Positions 50,577-59,706 are shown, counted from the first letter of the stretch. The stretch is 64,000 bases of DNA from Actinospica robiniae DSM 44927 (GCF_000504285.1 NZ_KI632511.1:1671372-1735371); one strand, 5' to 3'. Program-made: numbers and translations. Notes: generated by a model from the letters alone, not told the origin.

Positions 50577-52064
50577 TCACCGATAGCCGTAGGTCTCCCA
50601 CTTGGCGAGCACGCGCTGCTGGATGTCGGTGGGCCAGCCGTTCTCGAAGCTGCCCTTGACCGGCCGGTCCTCTTTGGCGAACAGGTCGGCCAGCAGGCAG
50701 TTGTGCAGCACCTTTCCGGCGCGGTAGGAGTGGGACTCGGCCTCGGAGAGGTAGACCGAGAGCTGGACGTGCGGGAGGGCCGGGAAGTGGACCTCGCCGT
50801 GCTCGGGGTGGGTCCGGGTCGCGAAGGCCCACACCACGTCGTTGACGTCGGTGATGTCGATGTCGTCCTCGACCAGCAGCACCTTCGGGACGCCGAAGCC
50901 GGCCTTGCCGGTGAAGACCACTTCGCCGATCTTCCGGGCGAGTTCCGTCGACGGGACGGCGGTCTCCTCGTGCCAGTCCGATCGCACGGAGACGATCAGC
51001 CAGTGCATCGCCGACTCGAAGGAGAACCATGCGGAGGCGACCGGCAGACCGGCTTCGCGCAGCTGGTAGAGGATCTCGGCGGCGTGCATGGTGCCGGTGA
51101 CGGTGTGGTCTTCCTCGACCGGCGGTCCGGCTGCGACGACGGGCAGGACGGCGTCGTTCCGGTGGGTGACGGCCGAGACGTGGAAGACGGGCTTGAGCGA
51201 CTTCTCCCGGGCGTTGTAGCCGGGGTACTCGTTCATCGGCCCTTCCAGCACCGTCTCGTCGAAGGCGATGTGGCCCTCGATGACGATCTCGGCGGTGGCC
51301 GGCACCATCAGGTCCACGGTTTCGGCGGGGACCACCTCCAGGCCCTCGCCGAACAGCGCACCGAGGAAGTGGGACTCGTCGGCGCCTTCGGGCAGCGGCA
51401 TGCCGCCGACGAACGGCAGCGCCGGTTCGACCCCGAGGGCCAGCGCGACCGGTAGCGGCTTGCGTTGCGCGGCCCACTGGGCGCGGATGATGCCCAGGTG
51501 CTGGGGGCCGGGGATGAGGCAGCCGAGGGTGTTCTTGTCGGCGATCATCATGCGGTTGACCGACCAGTTGGTCCAGGACCCGTCGGGTGTGCGGGCGATG
51601 TTCATGCCGTAGGTCTGGATGTAGCGGCCCCCGTCGTTGCCGTGGATCAGCGGCGTCGGGAACTTCAGCAGATCGACGTCGTCGCCGAGCGCGATGTTCT
51701 CCTTGCACGGCGCGGTTTCGGCGGCGACGACCCGCGGCGCGATCCCGGGCCGGGCGCGGGCCGCGACGATCGTCTCCATGATCTGCGGCCCGGTCGCCTC
51801 GGCCGGCAGCCCGAGGGCCAGCGCGATCCGGGCCAGCGGGTGGCCGGGCCCCGACAGGGCGCCGGGAGCACCGAGCACACCGAAGCCCGTGCCCTGATAT
51901 CCCGTGATGTTGGTGAACAGCGGGGCGGGCGCGCGTAGGTCGTAGGAGCGGCGGATGACGGCGCCGATCTCCAGTCTCCAGTCGACCTCCTCCTCGATCC
52001 GCTGCAGGTCCCCGATCTCTTCGAGCGCCTCGATGAACTCGCGCTGGCTGCGCAGGTGCTTCAC
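50577..52064 (-). CDS. UbiD family decarboxylase
   Basis: A 495-residue enzyme that uses prenylated FMN to decarboxylate aromatic or unsaturated acids. Recognisable parts are MKHLRSQREFIEALEEIGDL, TAPCKENIALGDDVDLLKFP (prFMN and metal region), GGRYIQTYGMNIARTPDGSW, and EIVIEGHIAFDETVLEGPMN with the catalytic Glu pair (EGPMNE). The ATG at 52064 lies 21 bases after the UbiX gene, so both are co-transcribed. This is the layout of non-oxidative hydroxyarylic acid decarboxylases (VdcC/BsdC type) acting on compounds such as vanillate or 4-hydroxybenzoate. The third small subunit (VdcD/BsdD) is not seen on either side. Confidence 0.93.
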   Translation of the reverse strand: MKHLRSQREFIEALEEIGDLQRIEEEVDWRLEIGAVIRRSYDLRAPAPLFTNITGYQGTGFGVLGAPGALSGPGHPLARIALALGLPAEATGPQIMETIVAARARPGIAPRVVAAETAPCKENIALGDDVDLLKFPTPLIHGNDGGRYIQTYGMNIARTPDGSWTNWSVNRMMIADKNTLGCLIPGPQHLGIIRAQWAAQRKPLPVALALGVEPALPFVGGMPLPEGADESHFLGALFGEGLEVVPAETVDLMVPATAEIVIEGHIAFDETVLEGPMNEYPGYNAREKSLKPVFHVSAVTHRNDAVLPVVAAGPPVEEDHTVTGTMHAAEILYQLREAGLPVASAWFSFESAMHWLIVSVRSDWHEETAVPSTELARKIGEVVFTGKAGFGVPKVLLVEDDIDITDVNDVVWAFATRTHPEHGEVHFPALPHVQLSVYLSEAESHSYRAGKVLHNCLLADLFAKEDRPVKGSFENGWPTDIQQRVLAKWETYGYR

Positions 52065-52085
52065 GTAATGTCCTTCCCAAGACGG

Positions 52086-52679
52086 TCATTCGCCCCAGCG
52101 GGGCAGGTCCGGGACCTCGATCCCGAACAGTTCCAAGGCACGGCCCACGGTGTGCTCGACGACCTCGTCCAGGCTCCGCGGCCGCAGGTAGAAGGCGGGC
52201 ACAGGCGGCATCACGATCGCGCCGGACTCGGTGGCCGCGGTCATCGCCCGGAGATGGCCGAGCGTCAGCGGTGTCTCGCGCACCAGCAGGACCAGCCGGC
52301 GCCGCTCCTTGAGCGTCACGTCCGCCGCCCGTGTCAGCAGATTGTCGTTGCCGCTGTACGCGACCGACGACAGGGTGCGGATGGAACACGGCGCGATGAG
52401 CATCCCCGCGGTCCGGAAGGAGCCGCTGGCGATCGCCGCACCGACGTCCGCCGGACGGTAGGTCACATCCGCCATCGCGGCCAGATCGGCCGCGGTCAGG
52501 TCCGTCTCGTAGGCGCGGGTCTGCTGGCCGGCCGGTGTGACGACCAGGTGCGTCTGCACCCCGGCTTTTCGAGCGAGTTCCAGCGCGCGCATCCCGTACG
52601 CGATCCCGGTCGCGCCGCTGATCCCCACCACCAGGCGCCGCGGGTGCTTGTCATCTCCGTGGTCGGAGTCGTTCGTCAT
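52086..52679 (-). CDS. UbiX family flavin prenyltransferase
   Basis: A 197-residue protein. RLVVGISGATGIAYGMRALE, SGSFRTAGMLIAPCSIRTLS, VTLKERRRLVLLVRETPLTL and AIVMPPVPAFYLRPRSLDEV are classical UbiX motifs for FMN and dimethylallyl phosphate binding. It makes prenylated FMN for the UbiD enzyme encoded next. The ATG at 52679 is followed by a polar 13-residue extension (TNDSDHGDDKHPR). It is the first gene of the operon; the region upstream (to 53330) has no gene of the same direction. Confidence 0.93.
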   Translation of the reverse strand: MTNDSDHGDDKHPRRLVVGISGATGIAYGMRALELARKAGVQTHLVVTPAGQQTRAYETDLTAADLAAMADVTYRPADVGAAIASGSFRTAGMLIAPCSIRTLSSVAYSGNDNLLTRAADVTLKERRRLVLLVRETPLTLGHLRAMTAATESGAIVMPPVPAFYLRPRSLDEVVEHTVGRALELFGIEVPDLPRWGE

Positions 52680-53299
52680 GGCGGTGCGCTCTCTCCTGTT
52701 CAGCTCCGGGCGGTGGTGTCAGCGCTCTGAGCCTGTCATTTGCGAGGAGCGGGCTGAAGTGCCGCAGTACCCGATCGGAGTGTGCATTTCGCACAGTCCC
52801 GACAGCGACGCCACGCCGCGAAGTCCCGCGACCCGCACGATCGCCGGTAGTACCGTCGCCGTCGTGGCCGACACTGGAAGCCCTGGCGCGGAAAGCCTGA
52901 TCAAATAGCCTAAGCAGCGATCAACAGCATGTCCGCGGCTCAGCACGCAGACATCTGGCACAGCTTCGCCGGCGACGTGCTGGCACACGAGACGAAGGTC
53001 CTTGAGGAGTAGTCCAACGCACCCGGCGCTTCCACGGACGTCTCAGCAAAGCTGCGTCGTGGCAGACGACGAGCCCGAGTTCCTCCACCACCGCCCACCG
53101 TCCGCTGCCCGGTACGGTCGCACGAAGCCGCAGAGCACTGCCGATGCCCCGCAACCTGGGGTGGTATGCGCTGAACTCCCGGAGCCGCCTCCACCATCCA
53201 ACCGCGCTCTACGAGTTGCCTCGGCCTCAATTGCGGCCTACGGCCGTCATGCGGGTCGTGGGGCGGTGGCCGCCGCGCCGCGGGTGGGGACCTTGGTTT
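52680..53299. other. 620 bases without a supported gene
   Basis: Several short open frames but no family, no ribosome binding site. It must contain the promoters of the ubiX-ubiD operon and perhaps gene debris (reverse strand VVEELGLVVCHDAALLRRPW at about 53040-53100). Confidence 0.35.
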
Positions 53300-53342
53300 G
53301 TCAGCTTTTGTTGACGGCACACGTCTGTCAGCATATGCTGAC
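53300..53342. promoter_or_regulatory. tandem GTCAGC palindromes (operator)
   Basis: GTCAGCATATGCTGAC at 53327-53342 is a perfect 16-base palindrome covering the ATG at 53335. GTCAGCTTTTGTTGAC at 53300-53315 is a second copy with one central mismatch pair, 27 bases away. The two face the same side of the helix roughly, as expected for cooperative binding of the HTH protein encoded next. Confidence 0.65.
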
Positions 53343-53571
53343 GGACGTGGAAAGCTCTTCCGAGATCGCCGAGGACGCCGCCAGCCGGGACCCCGACGTC
53401 GGGCTGCGTGCCGTGGCCGCGCTGCGCGAACTCACCGAGCGCCTTGAGATCCTGCAAGTCGACAACGCGCGCCGACTGGGCTGGTCCTGGCAGCAGATCG
53501 CGGCGCGACTGGGCGTGACCAAGCAGACCGTGCACCGCAAGCACGGCCCGAGAGTTCGGGGGCGAGAATGA
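53335..53571 (+). CDS. small HTH regulator
   Basis: A 75-78 residue protein. The acidic start (VESSSEIAEDAASRDPDVGL) is followed by RAVAALRELTERLEILQVDN and a helix-turn-helix, RRLGWSWQQIAARLGVTKQT, VHRKHGPR. The start is ATG 53335, inside the operator, or GTG 53347. It overlaps the next gene by ATGA. Small HTH proteins paired with a Clp N-domain protein are a recurrent actinobacterial pair. It most likely represses its own promoter by the two GTCAGC palindromes. Confidence 0.85.
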   Translation: MLTDVESSSEIAEDAASRDPDVGLRAVAALRELTERLEILQVDNARRLGWSWQQIAARLGVTKQTVHRKHGPRVRGRE

Positions 53572-54161
53572 CAGGACGCATAGAGGGCGAAGCGCGTGCG
53601 GCGGTGATCCGCGCACAGGCTCAGGCACGCTACCTGGGCCAGGGATTCATCGGCTGCGAGCACCTGCTCTTCGGATTGGCCGGCGCCGACGACAGTATCG
53701 GGAGCACGTTGCGCGGACACGGCGTGACTCCGGACAGCGTCGGAAGGGAAATTCAGGTATTGATTTACGGCCGTACCGCCACCGCGACCACCCTCGGCGA
53801 CCTCGACCGCGACGCGCTCGCGGCGATCGGCATCGACCTCGATGTCGTCCGCGCGCGCCTTGACGACGCCTTCGGCCCCGGCAGCCTCGATCGGCCGGCC
53901 CGACGCCCCCGACGCGCGCGGTTCACGCGCCGCGACGGCCGCCGGGCCCCGAGCGGCCACCTGCCTATCACCCGGCAAGCACGGTCGTGCCTAGACCGTG
54001 CGGCTTCGATCGCAGCCACAGCGGACCCGGCCGCCGCCCCGGACTCCGCAGCACTCGTTAAGGCGCTGCTCCGCTCACCCGCCAGCGCACTGCGTGCCGT
54101 CCTGGCCGGCCTCGATGTCTCGCTTCCGCGACTGGCCGCGGAGATCGAGCAGCTCGGATAG
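53568..54161 (+). CDS. Clp N-terminal domain protein
   Basis: A 197-residue protein with a Clp_N repeat: VIRAQAQARYLGQGFIGCEH, LLFGLAGADDSIGSTLRGHG in the first half and ITRQARSCLDRAASIAATAD, SAALVKALLRSPASALRAVL in the second. It has no ATPase domain. A basic linker (DRPARRPRRARFTRRDGRR) joins the halves. Clp_N domains bind substrates or adaptors of ClpC/ClpA. ATG at 53568 overlaps the HTH stop. Probably it senses protein damage and tunes the HTH regulator or delivers it to Clp. This is inference. Confidence 0.85.
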   Translation: MTGRIEGEARAAVIRAQAQARYLGQGFIGCEHLLFGLAGADDSIGSTLRGHGVTPDSVGREIQVLIYGRTATATTLGDLDRDALAAIGIDLDVVRARLDDAFGPGSLDRPARRPRRARFTRRDGRRAPSGHLPITRQARSCLDRAASIAATADPAAAPDSAALVKALLRSPASALRAVLAGLDVSLPRLAAEIEQLG

Positions 54162-54353
54162 TGCCGCATCAGAGGGCTGGCAGGCAGTGGGTGCAGGAAA
54201 GGGAGTAGACGGCCGAGGAGCCTGATTGCTCGGTGTCAGACCGGTTTGAAGGGCGTGACCCGCGCCGAGCCAGCGAGATCTCTCGCCGCCCTCGGCGCGG
54301 CTGCCCTCGGCGCGATGGACCCGCCGGTCAGAGTCGGGGCGCTGTGCGGGAGA

Positions 54354-55628
54354 TCAGCCGAGGTCCGCCAAGAGGGCGCTCAGCTCGCTCTCCTGCTGGG
54401 CTGCCGACATCGGTGGGTTCGAGTGGTCGATGCCGAAGGTCTTAAGCACCTTGTCCATCTGGGCGTCGATCGAGGTCCAGCCGGTGTCGTCCAGGGGCTG
54501 CAGGGATTCCTGATCAGCGTCCCAAAGATCACGCAGCGACTGCACGGCCGCATGAGCGCCGGCCGGGTCCCCCGATCGCGCATCCTTGAGCGAGGTCGAT
54601 GTGAGGGCCCGAAGCGCACCGACCTCCGCGGGCGGGAATTTCTTCACCGCCTGACCGGGGGCCAGCTGGACAGTGGAGGTGGCATCGGCTTCGGGCGCGG
54701 GGCCGACGTGCGGCTGACCGTGAGCCCAGACCAGCAGGCCTGCGGTGGCGGCAGCCAGCAGCCCGAAGCCGAGGAGCGCGGTGCGTTCCCTGCCCACGTT
54801 GGAGGTGATGTGTCCGTCGTGGGCCGCCTCGTAGGTCTCGGTCACGTCCGAACGAGTGACCGTCAGGTAGACCACGGTCGCCAGGATGAGGCCGAGGAAG
54901 ACCAGGCTGGTGGTGAACGTGCCGAGCGCGAGGCCGGTCGGATCGCCAGGGCTCTGGGCGACCTTGGGTGAGGCGAGCCAGTCGCCGATGTTGGCGCCCA
55001 GAGGGCGGGTCAGGATGTAGGCGAGCCAGAAGGAGAGCACCGGGTTCGCGCCGAATCGCCACAGCGCCGTGATCGCGGCGATCAGGCCGAGCGGCAGCAG
55101 CACCGAGACGCCCGGGCTCCAGCCGGTCAGCTCGAGCGTCCAGTCTCCGGTCGCGGTGCCGAGCGCGAAGGTGACCAGGACGGTCAGCCAGTAGAACGAC
55201 TCGCGCGACCGGGTGGTGACCGAGTGGATCGAGAGCGTGCGCTCGCGCAGCCACCAGGTGCCGAAGACCACGGCGAGCAGGACGGAGAAGACCGCGGAAC
55301 TGATCCACAGCGGCACGTTCAGCTGGTCGGTGAGGATGTCTGTGTAGAGAGTGCCCGTGACGCTGACGACGACGACGGTAAGCCAGTACGGGAACGGGAC
55401 ATACCGCTTGAGCCGCAGCTGGACGGCCAGGACCAGTACGAAGACCGCGGTGAAGATCCAGGCCGTGTTCACCAGGCCGACGCCCAGCTGCATGTTGATC
55501 CAGTCGGCGAAGCTCTCACCCACCGTCGTGCACAGAACCTTGATCACCCAGAACCAGACGGTGATCTCCGGGACCTTGTTGAACATGAGCGGCCCGGCGT
55601 GTGTGCGCGTTTCCGTCGTCGTTGTCAT
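54354..55628 (-). CDS. COG4705-like polytopic membrane protein
   Basis: A 424-residue protein. KVPEITVWFWVIKVLCTTVG, ESFADWINMQLGVGLVNTAW and TTRSRESFYWLTVLVTFALG, TATGDWTLELTGWSPGV are duplicated halves with the conserved E(S/A)xxD and GDW motifs of COG4705 membrane proteins. About nine helices are followed by a soluble 115-residue tail (QLAPGQAVKKFPPAEVGALR). ATG at 55628. It lies 38 bases downstream of a sensor kinase and response regulator on the same strand, so it is likely their target or part of the same operon. Function is unknown. Confidence 0.75.
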   Translation of the reverse strand: MTTTTETRTHAGPLMFNKVPEITVWFWVIKVLCTTVGESFADWINMQLGVGLVNTAWIFTAVFVLVLAVQLRLKRYVPFPYWLTVVVVSVTGTLYTDILTDQLNVPLWISSAVFSVLLAVVFGTWWLRERTLSIHSVTTRSRESFYWLTVLVTFALGTATGDWTLELTGWSPGVSVLLPLGLIAAITALWRFGANPVLSFWLAYILTRPLGANIGDWLASPKVAQSPGDPTGLALGTFTTSLVFLGLILATVVYLTVTRSDVTETYEAAHDGHITSNVGRERTALLGFGLLAAATAGLLVWAHGQPHVGPAPEADATSTVQLAPGQAVKKFPPAEVGALRALTSTSLKDARSGDPAGAHAAVQSLRDLWDADQESLQPLDDTGWTSIDAQMDKVLKTFGIDHSNPPMSAAQQESELSALLADLG

Positions 55629-55666
55629 GCGGCGAGCCTTGCGGAGGCAACCTGCAGACAACCTGA

Positions 55667-56935
55667 CTATGCGCCGACCCGCGACGCGGGCAGCGTCACC
55701 TCGACATGGCCGCGCCCGTCGGCGATCGCTCGCACCGCAGCGCCTGCCGGGCCGGCGATGCGCCGGACCACGGGCAGTCCGAGCCCGTGCCCGTCGTTGC
55801 CGGTCACGCCTGCTTCGAAGACCCGCTCGACATCCGCGGGATCGAATCCGGGTCCGTCATCCAGGACATCGACCACGATCACCTCGCCCTCGATCCGCGC
55901 CGTGATCCACACGCGCGAACGCGCATACCGCAGGCCGTTCTCCAACAGCGGCGAGAGAAGCGCCACGACGACGTCGCCCGCCATGGCGACCTCGGCCTTC
56001 GGCGGAACGACCGCCTCGATCGCCCGACCGGCGATCGCCTGCCGGGTGGCCGAGTTGAGATCGCAGCGGGTCCCGGCCTCTATCCGCGCGCGTGCCGCAC
56101 GCAGGATCGTGGTGATCGCCGCATCGAGGCGGTCGACTTCGCTCAGCACCGCCTCTGGCGGCAACGGCCTGTCGGACAACTGCGCCAACTGGGCCTCTCC
56201 CCGCAAGACCGTGAGTGGCGTCCGCAGCTCGTGGGCGATCTCATCGGTGAGCCGTCGCTCATCCGCCAGCGCGTTCTCGACACGCTCCAGGAGGTGATCC
56301 AGGGTGCTGCCCAACGCTCCGAACTCGTCACGGGGTACGCCCAGGTTGAAGCGGCGCCCTGGCTCGTGATCGCCCCAATCCTCGGCAAGAGCGGCCATCT
56401 CGCGCACGACCCGCAAAGCCCGGCGCACCACGAGGTGCGCGACACCGCCGGCGAGGAGGATCGCCACGCCACCAAGGATCAGCGACAGCGTCAGGCTGAG
56501 CTGCTTCGATGTCTCGTAGGGCGTGAGGTTCACGCGGGCGATCACCATGACCCGGTGGCCATCGGCCGGCACCTCCTGCGCGTACAGGAGATAGTCGTCG
56601 ATGTAGGCGCTCTGCGACTTGCCGGCCCGAACCAACGCCTCGGCACGGTCGACCACGCTCGGTGTCACGTTCCCGTCGATCAGGCGTCCGTCGGCATACA
56701 CCCAGGCAACCTCGTCCAGTGCCTCACTGCCGTTCTCCGTCAACATGACACGGCCGCTCACGACAGTCACGCTCGCCACGACGGCATCGGCGCGGCTACG
56801 CGCCAGATCGTGCGCGTCGGCGTCCGTCACCTTGGTCAGCAGCACATGCGAGAGCACGATCAGTATCGCTACCACGGCGGTGGCGATCAGCACTGTGAGC
56901 ACGACGATCCGGCCGCGAAAGCCCCTCACTGCCAT
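55667..56935 (-). CDS. sensor histidine kinase
   Basis: A 422-residue kinase. Helix 1 is at residues 8-32 (IVVLTVLIATAVVAILIVLS), an extracellular sensor of about 115 residues follows, then helix 2 (LSLTLSLILGGVAILLAGGV), HAMP-like linker and the phospho-acceptor His in RRLTDEIAHELRTPLTVLRG. N box LLSPLLENGLRYARSRV, G1 DDGPGFDPADVERVFE and G2 GHGLGLPVVRRI are present. ATG at 56935 lies within the end of the response regulator gene (10-base overlap). Confidence 0.92.
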   Translation of the reverse strand: MAVRGFRGRIVVLTVLIATAVVAILIVLSHVLLTKVTDADAHDLARSRADAVVASVTVVSGRVMLTENGSEALDEVAWVYADGRLIDGNVTPSVVDRAEALVRAGKSQSAYIDDYLLYAQEVPADGHRVMVIARVNLTPYETSKQLSLTLSLILGGVAILLAGGVAHLVVRRALRVVREMAALAEDWGDHEPGRRFNLGVPRDEFGALGSTLDHLLERVENALADERRLTDEIAHELRTPLTVLRGEAQLAQLSDRPLPPEAVLSEVDRLDAAITTILRAARARIEAGTRCDLNSATRQAIAGRAIEAVVPPKAEVAMAGDVVVALLSPLLENGLRYARSRVWITARIEGEVIVVDVLDDGPGFDPADVERVFEAGVTGNDGHGLGLPVVRRIAGPAGAAVRAIADGRGHVEVTLPASRVGA

Positions 56936-57579
56936 CGATAGCCCACACCGCGCACGGTCGCCAGGCGCTCGGCCACACCGAGTGGAGCGAGCTTGGCCCG
57001 CAGTCGGCGCACGAAGGAGTCGAGGGTGTTGTCACTGACCTGCGCCCCGTGCGGCCAGCCGGCAGCGATGAGGGCGTGCCTGCGTACCGCGTCGCCCTGG
57101 GCGCCGATCAGACGCCCCAGAAGCCGGAACTCCGTCGGAGTCAGGCTCTCGCTCATCGAGTTGTAGGTCACCACGTGCTTCGCCGGATCCAGAGCGACCT
57201 CGCGTGGAGCAGGAGCCACAGTGACCCGTCGCAGCAGCGCGCGGACCCGGACCAGCAGTTCCGGTATGTCGAAGGGCTTGGTCACGTAGTCGTCGGCGCC
57301 CGCCTCGAAGCCGCCCAGCTTGTGATGCAGGCCGTCGAGGGCAGTGAGCATCAGCACTGGCGTGTCGACGCCGCGAGCGCGAACGGCCACGCAGACGTCG
57401 CGGCCATCGGCGTCCGGGAGGCCGAGATCCAAAATGATCAGTTGAGGCGCAGTTTCCAACCGGCGCAGCAGGCTGTCCGCCGTGGCGGCCACGGAGACGG
57501 TGTGGCCGTCATGCTCTAACGCACGCTTGAGGACACTGCGAACCGTCGGATCATCTTCACAGACCAAGATCAAAGGCAC
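56926..57579 (-). CDS. OmpR-type response regulator
   Basis: A 217-residue regulator. Receiver: ILVCEDDPTVRSVLKRALEH (acidic pair), LIILDLGLPDADGRDVCVAV (phospho-Asp), LMLTAL and DDYVTKPFDIPELLVRVRAL (Lys). The C-terminal winged helix SESLTPTEFRLLGRLIGAQG, SDNTLDSFVRRLRAKLAPLG and TVRGVGYRW is typical. ATG at 57579. First gene of the operon regulator-kinase-membrane protein. Confidence 0.93.
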   Translation of the reverse strand: MPLILVCEDDPTVRSVLKRALEHDGHTVSVAATADSLLRRLETAPQLIILDLGLPDADGRDVCVAVRARGVDTPVLMLTALDGLHHKLGGFEAGADDYVTKPFDIPELLVRVRALLRRVTVAPAPREVALDPAKHVVTYNSMSESLTPTEFRLLGRLIGAQGDAVRRHALIAAGWPHGAQVSDNTLDSFVRRLRAKLAPLGVAERLATVRGVGYRWQ

Positions 57580-57677
57580 CTGTCGGACCCTTTCCTATTT
57601 CGCCAGGTACAGCACCAAGGCCCTGGCCCACTTGTCGAGACGTGGGGAACGCGAGCCGGCCTCGGACCGCCGGCCAC

Positions 57678-58028
57678 TCATCGCGACGCCTCAGTCGCTG
57701 TGGGGTCGGCGCCCAAAACCTCCGGCAGCGGCTCGAGTACCAGCGCGAGTCGCCTTGCCAGTGCCCGGCAGTCTGAGATCTCGATCAGACCTCTTCCTAT
57801 CGCCGTGCAACGTACGAGCAGTCCTCGAGCGAGGTCCTCGACGCGCGCCGCGCGCGTGTCCGGCGCCGGAGCCGGATGACGGTGCTGAAACGAGCCCCAG
57901 CGGCGGCGCACGCAGCGGATGATCTCGGGCCAGTGCTGGGGATCGGCTCCGAGCACCGGATTGCCGAGGTACTGCGCGTCCGCGAGTACAGGCATCAGCG
58001 GATCGGCATGATCCAGGGGACGGTTCAC
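57678..58028 (-). CDS. hypothetical protein under a CTACA-N4-TGTAG site
   Basis: A 116-residue soluble protein: LMPVLADAQYLGNPVLGADP, HWPEIIRCVRRRWGSFQHRH, VRCTAIGRGLIEISDCRALA, RRLALVLEPLPEVLG. No family is recognised. GTG at 58028. A CTACA-N4-TGTAG palindrome (58061-58074) lies 33 bases upstream, and the M56 peptidase gene 110 bases upstream on the same strand, so it probably belongs to the same regulon. Confidence 0.6.
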   Translation of the reverse strand: MNRPLDHADPLMPVLADAQYLGNPVLGADPQHWPEIIRCVRRRWGSFQHRHPAPAPDTRAARVEDLARGLLVRCTAIGRGLIEISDCRALARRLALVLEPLPEVLGADPTATEASR

Positions 58029-58060
58029 GCGTTCTCCTCTGCGTATCCGACCAACAACTT

Positions 58061-58074
58061 CTACAAGATTGTAG
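58061..58074. promoter_or_regulatory. BlaI-type operator 1
   Basis: CTACAAGATTGTAG, a CTACA-N4-TGTAG palindrome resembling BlaI/MecI operators, between the M56 gene and the small hypothetical gene. Confidence 0.65.
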
Positions 58075-58138
58075 ATTCAATGGCGGCCGCGAGATCACCG
58101 GCCAGACCCCGGGTCGTCAGGGTTTGGCAACAACCGTG

Positions 58139-59095
58139 TCACCGATGCCGCTCCATGCGGGCGAGTGCGATCAGCTCACGCAGATCGTCGGTCGCTTCCA
58201 ACGCGCAGAATCCAGCCAGCGCGATGACGCTCAAAGCCACGCCCAAGGCGAACGGACTCGTACACGGGGCCGGGCTGAGCAGCGCGGCCACACGCCTAGG
58301 CACCGGCCCGGCACCGTCGGCGCGCGATTCATCTGGTCGTCCGAACACGGCCCCCAGGACAGGTGCGGACCGGCGGTGCGGGCGGGTCCGCTTGGTCGCG
58401 ATCGCTGCGGTGGCGATCGCGGTGGCCACCTGACGACGGTCGCCAAGCTCGTCGGCGGCGTATTCGTCGGCCCACCGCTCCATCGCATAGTCGACCGCGC
58501 CGGCCAACGGCCGCACCAGCGGATTGGCAGCAGCGGCAAGCCGTGCGGCGGCGGCGAAGATGTAGTGGCGACCGCGCACGTGCGCCATCTCGTGAGCGAG
58601 TAGCGCCCGCCGCCCGGGCTCATCGAGCGCCTCGAGCATCGCGGTCGACACCACGATCCGACCGGGCCGTCCCGGAACGGTGTACGCGTCCGCGACCTCG
58701 TCCTCGGTGATCACCAGGCTGCGCCGTCCAGGCAGGGCGCGGGCGTGGCCGAACGCGGCCGCCAGGGCGCGGATCCTTGCTACGGCGAACGTGAGGGCGG
58801 CTAGCAGTGCGGCGCCCAGGAGGATCCCGGCGGTCGCCGCGACTGCGCTGGAGGTCGAGTCATTGCTGACGATCGCCCTCCTTGACAAGTGCGCGAGGCG
58901 GGCGAGCTCCGGAATGCGTACGAGTTCTGCGATGACCAGCAGGCCGAGCGCCCCGCAGCTCGTACCGGCCAACACCACCGCAGACGCGCTCAGCAGCCAC
59001 GCTGCGTGACGTGGATGCAGCCTGGCGGTGGCCAACCGTGCCAGCGGCATGGCCGTCGCCGGGAACAGAAGCGTTGCGTAGACGAACACGCGCAC
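58139..59095 (-). CDS. M56 family (BlaR1-like) membrane metallopeptidase
   Basis: A 318-residue protein with the zinc motif His-Glu-x-x-His in RRALLAHEMAHVRGRHYIFA and a third ligand Glu in YAMERWADEYAADELGD. Helices are LLFPATAMPLARLATARL, AWLLSASAVVLAGTSCGALG, TAGILLGAALLAALTFAVAR and the C-terminal FALGVALSVIALAGFCALEA. It lacks the penicillin-binding sensor domain of BlaR1, as do most actinobacterial M56 proteins. Such proteases inactivate a BlaI-type repressor upon a signal. That repressor is usually the neighbouring gene but is absent here. Confidence 0.88.
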   Translation of the reverse strand: MRVFVYATLLFPATAMPLARLATARLHPRHAAWLLSASAVVLAGTSCGALGLLVIAELVRIPELARLAHLSRRAIVSNDSTSSAVAATAGILLGAALLAALTFAVARIRALAAAFGHARALPGRRSLVITEDEVADAYTVPGRPGRIVVSTAMLEALDEPGRRALLAHEMAHVRGRHYIFAAAARLAAAANPLVRPLAGAVDYAMERWADEYAADELGDRRQVATAIATAAIATKRTRPHRRSAPVLGAVFGRPDESRADGAGPVPRRVAALLSPAPCTSPFALGVALSVIALAGFCALEATDDLRELIALARMERHR

Positions 59096-59099
59096 GGGC

Positions 59100-59440
59100 T
59101 CGTCCTTAGCTGTTGCCTGGGCGGGGCAGCGGAGAGCGCGAATCGAGTAGTTCGCGCAAAAGCCGCACGACGGTGACGACAGCCGATTCCAATTCGTCGG
59201 CGTGGCTTACTGACCCGCCCGGACAGCTTGCTCGCCCTTCGCGTCCTCGTGACATCGTGGATGCTCCGTTCCCCAGCGGTACTCGTCCTTGGCGGCGTTC
59301 TGTTCCATGACCGCCGTGCGGCGGTTACGGGCACATAGGCCGATTAAGCAGGTCGGGCCATGGCAGTCGTCAGCGACGAGCAAAGCCGGCTAGCGGCCGC
59401 ACCCGACCCAACGGGCGCAACGCGGCCCGCCGAGCAGGCG
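59100..59440. other. intergenic, no gene recognised
   Basis: No supported gene. It lies upstream of the M56 gene, where the blaI-type gene would be expected, and no HTH of that type is seen. Confidence 0.4.
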
Positions 59441-59447
59441 CCAGTGC

Positions 59448-59508
59448 GGTAGCCGAGCGCGAAGACAGCCGAATGGCCGTAATGTGCGATGAAATCCTGC
59501 ACGTTCAT
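59448..59508 (-). pseudogene. DedA N-terminal fragment
   Basis: MNVQDFIAHYGHSAVFALGY on the reverse strand is like the first 20 residues of DedA proteins, then the frame breaks up. It may be a decayed second DedA gene or a rearranged end of one. Confidence 0.4.
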
Positions 59509-59607
59509 GTCCTTCGCTTCTCGTGCAGCCGCGAGCTGTGGAAAGGAACCGAAGGCGGACGGCGTCGAGGGGGCGGTGGGCCGTCCGTCTCCGGCTGACT
59601 CCAAATT

Positions 59608-59621
59608 CTACACGTTTGTAG
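59608..59621. promoter_or_regulatory. BlaI-type operator 2
   Basis: CTACACGTTTGTAG, second copy of the palindrome, upstream of the DedA remnant on the reverse strand. Confidence 0.6.
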
Positions 59622-59706
59622 ATGTTTGCTGGCGAGCCGCCTCGCCGTGTCGTTTGCAACCCACCGCGGGACCCCGCCGAGTCGGGCGCGCAGTGGCGTG
59701 GAACTA

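Noticed and set aside
50395-52389. 664-codon antisense-strand frame overlapping ubiD and ubiX
   Set aside because: Shadow frame; the UbiD and UbiX motifs are all in another frame.
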